From Arcuatula senhousia (taxonomy: Eukaryota; Mollusca; Bivalvia; Mytilida; Mytilidae), in the NCBI GenBank assembly GCA_963971305.1, contig OZ020309.1, forward strand, positions 1,047,001 through 1,111,000: a DNA stretch of 64,000 bases. The letters run 5' to 3'. Shown in pieces: positions 24,401 to 39,400 of the stretch (positions within the stretch are counted from its first letter, which is position 1; each line of letters begins with the position of its first letter). Position numbers and translations under genes: made by a program. A model generated the notes under the pieces. That model was not told the origin of the DNA. It saw only the letters and a list, made by a program, of their open reading frames with translations, and searched no databases.

Positions 24401-27400
24401 ACCTGTAAGTACCAAGAGATAGATGTATGATACAGCTACAGAGATCTATCCTGAATACACCTGTAAGTAACAAGAGATAGACGTATGATACAGCTACAGA
24501 GATCTGTCCTGAATACACCTGTAAGTAACAAGAGATAGACGTATGATACAGCTACAGAGATCTATCCTGAATACACCTGTAAGTAACAAGAGATAGACGT
24601 ATGATACAGCTACAGAGATCTATCCTGAATACACCTGTAAGTAACAAGAGATAGACATATGATACAGCTCCAGAGATCTATCCTGAATACACCTGTAAGT
24701 ACCTAGAGATAGACGTATGATACAGCTACAGAGATCTATCCTGAATACACCTGTAAGTACCAAGAGATAGACGTATGATACAGCTCCAGAGATCTATCCT
24801 GAATACACCTGTAAGTAACAAGAGATAGATGTATGATACAGCTACAGAGATCTATCCTGAATACACCTGTAAGTAACAAGAGATAGATGTATGATACAGC
24901 TACAGAGATCTATCCTGAATACACCTGTAAGTAACAAGAGATAGACGTATGATACAGCTACAGAGATCTATCCTGAGTACACCTGTAAGTAACAAGAGAT
25001 AGACGTATGATACAGCTACAGAGATCTATCCTGAATACACCTGTAAGTAACAAGAGATAGACGTATGATACAGCTCCAGAGATCTATCCTGAATACGCCT
25101 GTAAGTACCTAGAGATAGACGTATGATACAGCTACAGAGATCTATCCTGAATACACCTGTAAGTACCAAGAGATAGATGTATGATACAGCTACAGAGATC
25201 TATCCTGAATACACCTGTAAGTAACAAGAGATAGACGTATGATACAGCTCCAGAGATCTATCCTGAATACACCTGTAAGTAACAAGAGATAGACGTATGA
25301 TACAGCTACAGAGATCTGTCCTGAATACACCTGTAAGTAACAAGAGATAGACATATGATACAGCTACAGAGATCTATCCTGAATACACCTGTAAGTAACA
25401 AGAGATAGACGTATGATACAGCTACAGAGATCTATCCTGAATACACCTGTAAGTAACAAGAGATAGACGTATGATACAGCTACAGAGTTCTATCCTGAAT
25501 ACACCTGTAAGTAACAAGAGATAGATGTATGATACAGTACAGAGATCTATCCTGAATACACCTGTAAGTAACAAGAGATAGACGTATGATACAGCTACAG
25601 AGATCTGTCCTGAATACACCTGTAAGTAACAAGAGATAGATGTATGATACAGTACAGAGATCTATCCTGAATACACCTGTAAGTAACAAGAGATAGATGT
25701 ATGATACAGCTACAGAGATCTATCCTGAATACACCTGTAAGTAACAAGAGATAGACGTATGATACAGCTACAGAGATCTGTCCTGAATACACCTGTAAGT
25801 AACAAGAGATAGATGTATGATACAGTACAGAGATCTATCCTGAATACACCTGTAAGTAACAAGAGATAGATGTATGATACAGCTACAGAGATCTATCCTG
25901 AATACACCTGTAAGTAACAAGAGATAGACGTATGATACAGCTCCAGAGATCTATCCTGAATACACCTGTAAGTACCTAGAGATAGACGTATGATACAGCT
26001 ACAGAGATCTATCCTGAATACACCTGTAAGTACCAAGAGATAGATGTATGATACAGCTACAGAGATCTGTCCTGAATACACCTGTAAGTAACAAGAGATA
26101 GATGTATGATACAGCTACAGAGATCTATCCTGAATACACCTGTAAGTAACAAGAGATAGACGTATGATACAGCTACAGAGATCTATCCTGAATACACCTG
26201 TAAGTAACAAGAGATAGACGTATGATACAGCTACAGAGATCTATCCTGAATACACCTGTAAGTAACAAGAGATAGACGTATGATACAGCTACAGAGATCT
26301 ATCCTGAATACACCTGTAAGTAACAAGAGATAGACTTATGATACAGCTACAGAGATCTATCCTGAATACACCTGTAAGTAACAAGAGATAGACGTATGAT
26401 ACAGCTACAGAGATCTATCCTGAATACACCTGTAAGTAACAAGAGATAGATGTATGATACAGCTACAGAGATCTATCCTGAATACACCTGTAAGTAACTA
26501 GACGTATGATACAGCTACAGAGATCTATCCTGAATACACCTGTAAGTAACAAGAGATAGATGTATGATACAGCTACAGAGATCTGTCCTGAATACACCTG
26601 TAAGTAACAAGAGATAGACGTATGATACAGCTACAGAGATCTATCCTGAATACACCTGTAAGTAACAAGAGATAGATGTATGATACAGCTACAGAGATCT
26701 ATCCTGAATACACCTGTAAGTAACAAGAGATAGACGTATGATACAGCTACAGAGATCTATCCTGAATACACCTGTAAGTAACAAGAGATAGACGTATGAT
26801 ACAGCTACAGAGATCTATCCTGAATACACCTGTAAGTAACAAGAGATAGACGTATGATACAGCTACAGAGATCTATCCTGAATACACCTGTAAGTAACAA
26901 GAGATAGACGTATGATACAGCTCCAGAGATCTATCCTGAATACACCTGTAAGTAACAAGAGATAGACGTATGATACAGCTACAGAGATCTATCCTGAATA
27001 CACCTGTAAGTAACAAGAGATAGACGTATGATACAGCTACAGAGATCTATCCTGAATACACCTGTAAGTAGCTAGAGATAGACGTATGATACAGCTACAG
27101 AGATCTATCCTGAATACACCTGTAAGTAACAAGAGATAGATGTATGATACAGCTACAGAGATCTATCCTGAATACACCTGTAAGTACCAAGAGATAGATG
27201 TATGATACAGCTACAGAGATCTATCCTGAATACACCTGTAAGTAACAAGAGATAGACGTATGATACAGCTCCAGAGATCTATCCTGAATACACCGGTAAG
27301 TAACAAGAGATAGACATATGATACAGCTACAGAGATCTATCCTGAATACACCTGTAAGTAACAAGAGGCTCCTAGGACTCCAAAATTCTTTTTAATATTC

Positions 27401-30400
27401 ATTTCAATTACAATTTTTCTGGTTATTTTTCAATGTTGGCCGGACTTCACGGTGTGAAAAAATCAGGGTTATAAATTGGTGAATGTCGGGTGGGCGGTGT
27501 GCAGGCAGTGAAGAAATTTTTTGTAACAGTTTTCTGAGCAACTACTCATCACAGCCATTTGATATTTAGTTGACAGCATCAGGGTCGGGTCCCACAACGT
27601 GGGATTCAATTTCAGGTCTGTCACTTGTCTATTTCCTGTTTATGAAATCCAACCATTTCTGTCTTTGACCCATTTTTTTGTCTTTTCTTATTGACATTTG
27701 AGATTGATCCTTGTTTGTTAGTTACCTGCCCAAGGTCGGTGGTTTCCTCCGGGTACTCCTGTTTCCTCCACCATTAAACACTGACCGCCCTACATGGCCC
27801 AGGTGCGTCCATAAAGGGCGTTAAACACCAACACACATACACACATACACAGATTGATCCTCCTAGTTGGGTAATTTTGTTATTACCTTTATTTATCTAG
27901 GGTTAAATACAACTCTATTGCAGCGTATAGTGTTGGTCTTTAACAGGTAGCCCAAAGCCAGGGCCTACTAAAAATTATTTGAATATTGAATTCTTGTGAG
28001 CTTTCCATTGTTCAGGCTAAGTGTTCAATATTCAGGCTACTTTTGAATATAGTCAAACAAAGGGGCTGGGCTTTTCAAATATATTTACAGTGCAATTTAT
28101 ATTCTTGATGTATTTCAGAGCCTTTTAGAATCTAACAGATATCTATTGAAGCAGCTTGATGCAGCCCACTTCAAACCACCAACAAAATCTAAAGTACCAG
28201 AGCTCAAGTAAGTTTATTTGACCCTAACTTTAATGGCAGGTTTATAGTGTTGGTTGGTTTTGGCTGTGCTTCTATGGATCCATCTGTGAGTCACAATCCT
28301 CCTAGATGCCTTGATTGATCTTAATTAAATTTTCAGGGAATTTTTCTTAAGTATCATGTCAATTCACACTTTTTATTTTGAAATAAAGTTTGATCTGTTT
28401 AATTTTTTAGGGGGGGAATGGGGGTAATCTATTTGAGTTGTGGCTCTTTCAGAATTAGATCTTCGTCCAAACAGTCTAGTTACCATGGTAATAGTCTATT
28501 TTTGAACATGTTTATCTAATTTTATAAGGACAGAGAGATGTTTGAGAAAATAGCAGTAAAATTAATAAATCCCAACAATTGAATTAGAGTTATTGCCCTT
28601 TGTCCATTCAAAATTTCATATATTCCATAGTAGATATAAACATACTATGCCCCATCTACGAAAGTAGGGGCCCATATAGTGTTCAGGTCTATACGTCTGT
28701 CTGTTCATCTGTCCCAAATTGCCAGATGGGGCATTATGTCTTTCCAACATATTCATGTTTGAGGAATATTTATGCAGTGATGAAATAAAAACTGTTTGTT
28801 ATTATAAGAAGTTAAAGTAAAGCTACTTATTGGATCTCAAGCCATTTTATTTGAAATTAATTAAAAAACAGGTTATTGCTCTTGGTGCATGTATTAAATC
28901 AATCCGAAGCATTTATCAATATTCCTTGTGATAAATTTTTGATATAATTGAATATTTTAGTTGAGTCATTTGATAAATTGATTCTGCATAAGATTTGAGC
29001 TATCAACAACAATTTATTATCAGAAGGGTATTTACACAAACAAGCTGTTGTCTCAGTGACTCAGATACATACAGTATCTTGTATCATGGCGATGGAATTT
29101 TGATGGATTTTTCAATTTCAGGGTTTTTATATATGGTTTAAGATATTATACTTAAGTAATGAAATAAAAGTTTAAGATGAAAGAGTATAAAGGGAAATAT
29201 AGAGTTTTTATACCCCGCCACACGAAGTGGCAGGGTATTATGTTATACCCTCAGTTTTTTTCGGTGTCCTTCTGTCCATCCATCCGTCCCCCGAAGATTT
29301 CCGACCAATAACTTGAAAATGTGTCAAAGGATTTAAATGATATTTTGCACAGCTGTTAAGTACAATAAAATACAGGTCAAGTTCGATTTCCAGCATGATC
29401 CAAATTATAGTTTTCGAGATAGGCCACTTTGAAAAATCAAATTTCATGAAATTTTGAGTTTCCGACCAATAACTTGAAAACGCGTCATGGGTATTAAATG
29501 ATATTTTGTACAGCTATTGAGTACAATAAAATACAGGTAAAGTTTAATTTCCAGCATGATCCGAAAAACAGTTTTCGAAATAAGACACTTTGAAATCAAA
29601 TTTTATGAACTTTTGATATTATAATGTGGCTGGGTATCATTTAATGTCCCGTTACATGCCCTATTTTAATACTTGTCACAGAGTAGATCTCCCCAGTAAG
29701 TAACTTTGGCCACTCGATTTTCAAACATTTATTGTGAAATCATATGGACAGGTAGATCGAAAATGTAAACTGATCTACAAAGAGGAAAGAATCACCTTTA
29801 AAATGAGCTATTTCTGGACAATTGTAGCCGAAATATAGCGAAATAATAGGCAACATGGCAACGACTGCTTTTGAGAAAAAAGTGTCGAGATCTACTCTGT
29901 GACCAGTATATGGTTAAAGATATTACTGTAAAAGGTTAAATTTTCGCGAGCGGTTTATTTTTCGCTAATTTCGCGATCATAACAAATTCCTGAAAATGTC
30001 CCCTTGCATAAATAACATTTAGAAGGACCCAATATTCACTGATCTAATAAAACACGAAATTTGAACCTTGCGAATGCATTTTGGTACTGAAAATGCAAAA
30101 TTTAAAGGCATGTACTAAAAGCTGGAGTGGAGTCTGTACGCCTTGTATGCCCCAAAAATTGGAACACTTCCACTTGCCACTATTGAATGGACCTTAAAAT
30201 ACATGTATATGCATATGATCTAAATCAGTTTCAAATATTAAGCTGCCTAGATATATATATCAAAGAATCTTTTATTAAAAGCTGAACAGGCATCTAACCA
30301 CAGTAAATGAACAGGAAAAAACATCAATGAAGCAGTCAAAACTTGTTTCCATCGGGGAAAATTTGAGTTTCTTACCTTGCCCATTAATGAAATTTCAAAA

Positions 30401-33400
30401 GATTTTATAATGATAATAAAATTTGTCGAAGTGTAAAAAGGACAAACTGTTTTTTATGTTGATCTAAAAATTAAAATTAAAGAATCTTTTTTAATCTTTG
30501 TTTTATTCGTACTTGACGTACTAAAAGAAATAATAATTATATAGTGTACCCATTTAACTTGTTCAAAACTTATGTGTTGATGTGTTTTTGCCAATAAAGT
30601 ATTTTGTATGTATATATCATGACCTTTAACTTGTGTCTTCATCAATAGACCTTAGATAATTAAGTTTTAATTTTCTTACACGAAGACAAAACACGGCTTG
30701 ATATGACAGTTTTATCATCAAATACCAATAAGGTGCAGTCAAATAGACATTTTTAATTCCAGTTATAATTCATCCTTATACATGTGTAACATACTTTGTC
30801 CTTAATGAAACATTTCATATTACAAATAAAGCTGAAATAAAACAAATTGTCTATTTACAACCTGTTGTTTATATATTTGTGGTGATAGTTCAACATCAAA
30901 CCTAATCAAGATAACTGTGACAGGAGAAGACGAGATATAAAAAAAATATGTTAGAAAAGTGAAATTTTATACTCAAATACATATTTTAGATATTTTGCTC
31001 CACCCCAGACTAACAACTCCATTGCACACCAAATTCCACTCCACTCCAGACTCCACTCCAAGACTCCAGATTCCACTCCAGACTCCACTCCAGCTTTTAG
31101 TACATGCCAAATTTAAACCATGTGAAATAATCCGCTTTTACAGTATACTTGAGTAATGATAAAAAAAGTTTAAGATGAAAGAAAATAAACAGTTTATATT
31201 AAGGGAAATATTATGGTTTTGTATAACATTAGTTGGAAAATCTGTCAGCCCTTTTGTATAAATGCATATTAACATTGGCTCAGATCAGAATGGTTATCCA
31301 GGCGCGTAGCTGGGACAAAAGGGAAATGTAGGCAAACTTACGGCGAGGGGTCTGGGGGCCGCTCAAGGCCCCCAGCAGGTCCAGGGCAGAGCCCTGGTGG
31401 GGGGCCCTGGGGGGGCGAAGCCGCCCGAAAGCTCCGCGGAAATAGCGTTTTAGAGTCTTATTTTGCCACTCTCCTGGGTGCAATTATATAAAACTTTTTA
31501 CATCAAATTTGCAAACATAATGAAGGTTTAATATTTTTGGGCGATGCAAAATATCAGTTCATTAAAACATCTAGGAAAAAGAGTTGTCGGGAAATGTATA
31601 AATTTTGTCGAATTCCAATCCGTCCAGTGGTTTCAGAGTAGTTGCACTGACAAACATTGTGACGATAGAGAGACAGACAGACACGACAGACGGACGGACG
31701 ATCGGACGCACAAAGTGAAAACGATAGGGCGCAGAATTTTCAATGCGTCCCTAATAACATTTTTCTAAATTGATAATACATGTATTTCTTTTGCCGGTCT
31801 GCACTAGGAATCGCCGTAGGGAGTAAATGGAAGAAATGGTAGACGTAATCAAACCGAATATATGGTTAATCATTTGTGTTTTTAAATATTGTAATGTTAA
31901 GAGGAAAATTCAAATGTGATATTTATTGATATATGTAATTCATTTTTCTCCATGACAACTTTACTGCGTACAGTGGATATATGAATGTCGAATCAAAAAG
32001 AAATCATTTATAAACTGACAAAATTTTCGCAGCGATTTCAGGAGTTGCCGCCACAAGATTGTTACACACACCGACGGATTCATAGCGGTGGGTCCAACAC
32101 ACACTTACTAGTGAAAATATCATAACCCTATTATATAAGATAATATTATGTAATACCAAGAACCTAACCAAAAATCCTAATGTGTCATATGGACAGACAG
32201 ACAGAAAAGGGTAAAACTACATGTATGTATGTTCGACCAATTTAATTTACGATAAAAACATATTATAAGTTAACAAATTGAAATGGGACTTCAGAGAGTT
32301 TCAAACTATTTTTTTTTAATTTAATATCAGACATGCAATGTAATGGCATGTATCGCCCAACTCGACTTGCCTTTATTAATGGTGCTAGTTAGTATTGTGC
32401 ATGTTACTAAAAGCTCACCTTTTAGGAAAAGAGAACATGTGTAACACTGGCCCTCTGATCAATTGGCTTATAGTAGAAATCTAACTTTTTCATTTTGAAA
32501 GATCACTTGTAAACATAGTACAAAAGCCTGAACAACATCAGGTTGTGATCCGCAATTTGAAAATATACTGATCAGGATACATTTTACTTTAAACACTTAC
32601 AGATAAAAAGCAGATTCTAATATCAATACAGTTACTGTGTTAGGAACTTACAAAAAAAAAAAAATGGCAAAATTAAGTGCAGGCAAAAGCTTTTTTGCCT
32701 AACGGCAGCTACGCGCCTGTTATCCATGTTAAGGGGGGCTAGGGGGCTAATTGCTAAAAATGTCTTTGTAATGAAAATTTAAGTAGCTTAGTCAATTTTA
32801 TTCAGAAAAAATCTAAAATTCTCAATTTTAGGTGGGGGCATAATGCCACTGAACCCCCCACTGGTAATATTAGTAAATCAATGTCTTATCAACTATTTTA
32901 AAGTTAAGCATTTCAATTTTTCAAATTTGTTTGAATCCTAACTTTAAGTCGGATTTCACATAGTGAAAAATCTGTGTTATAAAATTGTGCTTGTTTGGTG
33001 TTGAACAGCAGTGCAAATTTTTTGCCTAACAGTTTTCCCATCACTTTCCATATATTTTTCATGCAGCATCAGCACATAGGAAATAGGAATCAATTTCATG
33101 CCTGTCTGTCACCTACTTCCTGCCAGTTTTGATATTGGTGTAGTGATGAACTGTCTATGAACACTTATTATCTAACACAAAGTTTTTTGTAACTTTGAAA
33201 ATTAAACTGGGTAACAATTTTTGTGCCTGTCAAAATAATACCCATGTGAATGACAAAGTAACTCTATATCTACATAATTACAAGTAACAATGAAATATTC
33301 AGTATGTTTTGCATTTAAATTTTAAATTCTCAGCGGACATCATGATGACATCTGATATTAATTTTACTCAAATTTATCAATTTCACTTCAGATAAGAAAT

Positions 33401-36400
33401 TGCTTACATCAACTTTTAAATTAAGAACAAAAACAGCTGATTTTCTGAGTCATTTTAACAATGGTCTGATCAGTAACTACTTACCTGGCCCGTCAAATAT
33501 ACATCAGAAGGCATAGTCTAAAATGTGATGCAGTTTTCTGGAATGGAATAAGGGTTTAAATAAAACAGTTGATTTTGTACATCTTTACTAGCCAAGGGTT
33601 AAGATGGGGTTTGACCTCCTCATTCCAGTAGAGACCTTGACACATGGTTGGGGGGGGGGGGGACTTGTCATGACCCTTGGCGTTCAAAATAGGAACTTTT
33701 GAGGCTTTGATATTAATAGTTGTCAGAAATTCATGAATTAGCATTGCATTGCTTTTGAAAATAGTGCAGCAAATGAAATACTTCTGAGGTATCATTACAT
33801 CCAAAATTGTGCAGAATTAGTTTAATGGGTGTTCTATTTACTGCCCTAATGGAATGAAATTTTAACACATGGAACCTTATTAGGAAAAGATATTTCAAAG
33901 ACCCTTGTTTGATCAATAGGTCAAAGGTCAAACCAACATGGACAAATATGAAGACCTTGAGCCCTGAGCACTTGTTAAATCAAATGCATTTTTATAGTAT
34001 GTGTATAAGCTTGAATGGACCTTGATAGTACAAATAGAAGACTGGCTTATACACATTTGCCTGTTAGCATTTTTCTTCTTTTTTTTCAAATATCAGAAAT
34101 AGATTTTTATGATTCAATAAGTAATGAAAAATGTTTGCAGTTTCACCTGACACCTTCCACCACATTTTAAGCTATGCCAAACATATGCATATTCAAACAA
34201 TGTTTTATTTATTTGTGATGCAATCTTCTCAAGGATTAATGTGACTTAGTGCACAGACTTACTGTTGCTGTCTAATCTTAAAAGCTTTAAGAAAGATAAT
34301 TAAAAAACACCAGTGCATTATCGCAATATAATATTCAATTTTAAAATTGTTTTGAAATGATGGGGTATTGAAGGGGTCTACAAGGCACATCAAGAAATTT
34401 CAAAACAATGGGGCGACCCACCGACTGCCTAGGGGGAATTGGGGGCACTTTATGATTTCCTATATTTTCATCAGTTGTTGTTCCCCGCCGCAATGTGACG
34501 AAGGGACCTAGTAATGGTGTTCGTCTGTCCGTTTGTCTGTTTGTCACACTTCTGTGAGCGCAACTCCTCTGTGACTGCACAACAGATTTTGATGAAACTT
34601 TGTAGGATTGTTTGTCATGATATGTAGTGGATCATATTGCACCACCATTTTTATTTGACAAATTTTATAGGAGTTATTGGACTTTATCGACTTTGTTCAT
34701 TTTAGGTCATAGGGACACTTTGTGAGCACAGATTTTGATGAAAATTTGTAGTATTGTTTGTCATATGTAGGTTATCATATTGCAAAGCCATTTAAATTTT
34801 TTAAATAAAGTTAATTTTCAACTTTAATGCCAAGGTGAGGGACATTGGCTACGTTTTTGTCAAAGAGAGGGGGCCTTTGGTTTAAATAACCTTCCTTTGC
34901 AGCTAATGTATGATTCTCTGACACACCAATAATTGATTGGAACAAACATTTCAACAAAGTTATTTTGTAATGATGCTTTGTCTTGCAAAGATACATATAC
35001 TTTTGGATGCAAAGCTAATCTTGAGAGTAATTCAATCAAAAGTGTCAGGTAATATCAAGAGTACAAAATTTTGATATGATATGAAAGATACTTTCTAATC
35101 AAGTAGTATGTTCTGGGACTAGTCTTGTCCCAGTTTATTCAACTACTGAAATTAAATAATGATGCTGACATTCTCTCAGAGATGTGAAATGGCAGTTACT
35201 GTCGTTGTGCTCTACTGTAATACAAAGCGGAAAAAAAGTGTCAGAGCTGTCCTTCGCGCTTTACTGTAATACAAAGCTGAAAAAAAGCTTCCTTTGTATC
35301 TGACAATGTCAGAGATGAGAAATTGCACTCTGGTCGTGCTATTCCACTGAAAAAAGCCTTCCATTTTGTAGATTATGATAATAAGTTTATTTGCATAAAG
35401 ACCATAGTAGGCCAGGCAATACATATAATAATACATAACATGAACATATTCACATAGAAGTACATACAAATATAAAGAAGACATAAAAGAAAATGAATTA
35501 ATATAATATGCATGCACTTGACCAGTATAGACCTCATTTTCGCAATTCTAAGGATTGCTTTATAAAGTCAATAATAATGGACAAAACATCCATATCATAG
35601 TTTAGAATAAGTACAAGTTTATTAAAAGAGTCAAGCTGGTTAAAGTTTGTATATTTATTAGATATTTTGTTTAAAAAACTATTACGTATACTGTTATTTA
35701 TTTGGCAGTCAAAAAAGAAGTGTGCCTCGTCATCCAAGACATTGCATATTTTACAAAGTCTCTGATCACGAGGGATGTTTTTGTATCTCCCAACCTCAAC
35801 AGCCAAGTTATGATCACTAATGCGAAATTTAGTAAGAGTTTTTCGACTATTGAAATTGGGGATTTTCAAATAATCTGCCATATTCATATTTAGCTTTAAT
35901 TTGCTATATAGATATAACTTAGAGCTATTATCAAATTTTACAATTTTGTTCATGAAGACTTCTTCATATTTATCATTGATAATTCGTTTACTGCTGTTTT
36001 TAACTTTAACTTTTATAACTTTATAAAGTTTATCAGGAAACTCTAAATCTTCTTTATCTATTTGAAATTGATTCAAAATAGAGGTAGCAAAACTATACCA
36101 AGTATATATACCCTCATTACTAAGGGTTTTGTTAACAACAAGAGCTTCTCTAACCAATGGATTAATACCCTGAGAGTTAATTCTGGAATAAAAAGTATTC
36201 ACTTGTGTTTTAATAAATGATTCTAGAGGCAACCTTCCTAGCTCTGCTTTTGAGGCAATGTTACTAGCTGTTCTTCGTACACCTAGCACACTTTTACAAA
36301 ATTTATTATGTATTTTTTCAAATGGAAACTTGTCAGCTAAAGACAAGATATCCACATCTCTGCCACTCACTGAGGACCTTTGTATAGCTTTAAAGACAGT

Positions 36401-39400
36401 AAAATATTCATCCATAAACCAGACCTCACTGTTATATAATAAAATTGGTCTAATTAAAGTGTCAAAGAGTTTACAAGATAAATTTACAGGTATATGCTTA
36501 AAATTTGACATATACTTCTTGAGAGAAAAAAACGCTTTCAATCCCTTTTTAGCTCACCTGGACCGAAGGTCCATGTGAGCTATTACCATCACTTGGCGTC
36601 CGTCGTCGTCGTCGTCGTCGTCTGTCGTCGTCTGTTAACAATTTTTCAAAAATCTTCTCCTCTGAAACTACCAAACAGAATTTAATGAAACTTGGTATGA
36701 ATGATCCTTAGGGTGTCCTGCACCAAACTTGTGTTTTGATTTTTGATCCGTTAAAAAACATGGCCGCCGTTACTAAAAATAGACTAGGGGGGTCAGACTA
36801 CTGTTTTTGGCTTATAAATCAAAAAGTATAAGAGATAGAGGAAATCTGAGGCCACGCTACTGATTCAGCATCAAAAGCTCTACCAAAGTCTCCATTTGGT
36901 CAAAGTTGTCAGATGACCCCTTATAGGGGTTACGGCCCCTTGAAGGTGAAAAATAGCATTTTTTCATGTTTTTGGCCTACAGAATGAAAACTATTGCAGA
37001 TAGAGATTAGCTATTGCTTGCTTAAATGTTCAGCTCATTTAACTCTACAAAAGTCTCTATAGGGTCGAAGTTGTCAGATGACCCCTCATAGGGGTTACGG
37101 CCCCTTAAAGGTGAAAAATAGCCATTTTTCATGTTTTTGGCCTACAGAATGAAAACTATTGCAGATAGAGATTAGCTGTTGCTTGCTTACATGTTAAGCT
37201 CATTTAGCTCTACAAAAGTCTCCATAGGGTCGAAGTTGTCAGACAACCCCTTATAGGGGTTACGGCCCCTGAAAAATAGCGTTTTTTCATGTTTTTGTCC
37301 TACAGAATGAAAACTATTGCACATAGAGATTAGCTGTTGCTTACTTAAATGTTCAGCTCATTTAGCTCTACAAAATTCTCCATAGGGTCGAAGTTGTCAG
37401 ATGACCCCTTATAGGGGTTACGGCCTCTGAAAAATAGCGATTTTTCATGTTTTTGTCCTATAGAATGAAAACTATTGCAGATAGAGATTAGCTGTTGCTT
37501 GCTTAAATGTTCAGCTCATTTAGCTCTAAAAATTTTCCATAGGGTGGAAGTTGTCAGATGACCCCTTATAGGGGTTACGGCCCCTTAAAGGTGAAAAATA
37601 GCCATTTTTCATGTTTTTGGCCTACAGAATGAAAACTATTGCAGATAGAGATTAGCTGTTGCTTGCTTAAATGTTTAGCTCATTTAGCTCTACAAAAGTC
37701 TCCATAGGGTCGAATTGTCAGATGACTCCTTATAGGGGTTATGGCCCCTTATAGGTGAAAAATGGTGTTTTTGGCCTATAGAATGAAAACTATTGCAGGT
37801 AGAGAAAAGCTGTTGCTTGCTTAAATGTTCAGCTCATTTAGCTCTACAAAAGTATAGGGTCAACATCAAGACCAGGTGAGCGATTCAGGCTCCTGGGAGC
37901 CTCTTGTTTGATAATTCCTGTGAAGACCTTTTAAATTTTCCTTTACAGTCAATAATATTTCCAAGGAAATTAAATTCTTTAACTTCCAGTAACAATTGGT
38001 TTTTATAGTAAAAATTATTGCAGATTTGGTTGCCTCCTTGAAAAATCATAATTTTATGTAACACTTTAGATTATGTAATACAAGCTGTAATTTTCCAATT
38101 TTTATCAATAGGACAATGGCTTGGTTATTGATATTTTGTTAACTGTGCTGCAATGATAGAAATCTCAGGAAAGAATCAAAATTATAACAACGTTCCATGC
38201 AATAAATTTTGCTATGCCTGAAGTGAAACCGTTCTCATATTGTTCCAAAAAAGAACTGTTGGTGGATCTACTGAGGAGGGGGGATTCTGGGGGCTGGGAA
38301 ACCCCTTTCATTGGAACATTTTTTAATTTCATGCAGATGTTAGCAAAATTGACCTGCAACCCTATTTGTCATCAATAGACAATAGGTAAAACCCCCACCC
38401 CCCCCCACCTCACCCCGCTTTTAAAAAATTTATGGATCTGTCCCTGAGTTTCTTGGACTTTTATGCCCCATCTCCAAAAGAAGGAGGGGAGGGATATACT
38501 GTAAACCAACTTATTTTCGCGAGTGATTTATCTTTGCGAATTTTGCAAGGAACAGAAATTCGTGAAAATAAATTGTCGCGAATTAACTAATTTTCTAAGC
38601 AATCTAAATATTATTATGACAAATCGCGAAAATAAGTAGCTGTGAAAAAGCTCAATGACACTAAAACCCGAAATTTTGTAGTCGCAAAAATATATTGGTT
38701 TACAGTAGTGTTACGGTGTTTTTGTGTGTCCGTCCGTCTGTCCCAAATGTTGAGAGATGGGGAATCATGTTTTTAGTACAATTATACTTGTTTATTCAGA
38801 TCATAGTTCAAAGAGATTACTACAATTCACCTCTCCTAAAGTTAATCTTATTCTTGTTATATTTCCTGTTTTAGCGGCTAGTATATAGTGTTGGTAAGTC
38901 CCATTCATGCTTCAGTCCTTTAACCAAAGGCGGATCTAGGATCGGGGTATTGGGCGCCCCCCCCCCCCTGTTTAAAAAAAAAATTGGTTAGGAACTGTAT
39001 GAAACAAGAGGTCCAAGATGCTTTTTAGCTCACCTGGACCGAAGGTCCAGGTGAGCTATTGCCATCACTTGGCGTCCGTCGTCGTCTGTCGTCCGTTAAC
39101 AATTTTTCAAAAATCTTCTCCTCTGAAACTACTAAACAGAATTAAATGAAACTTGGTATGAATGATCCTTAGGGTGTCCTGCACCAAACTTGTGTTTCCA
39201 TTTTTGATCCGTCAAAAAACATGGCCACCGTTACTAAAAAATGACCAGGGGGGTCAAACTACTGTTTTTGGCTTGTAAATCAAAAAGTATAAGAGATAGA
39301 TGAAATCTGATGCCACGCTACTGCTTCAGCATCAAAAGTTATACAAAACTCTCCATTTGGTCGAAGTTGTCAGATGATCCCTTGTAGGGGTTACAGCCCC

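Noticed and set aside
25422..26081. Minus-strand open frames (repeats of LLLLTGVFRIDLCS)
   Set aside because: They are antisense readings of the 58-bp satellite, shift with each unit and have no start context.
22445..27370. CRISPR-like appearance of the 58-bp array
   Set aside because: Units are contiguous with no unique spacers, derive from exon 15 and lie in an animal intron.
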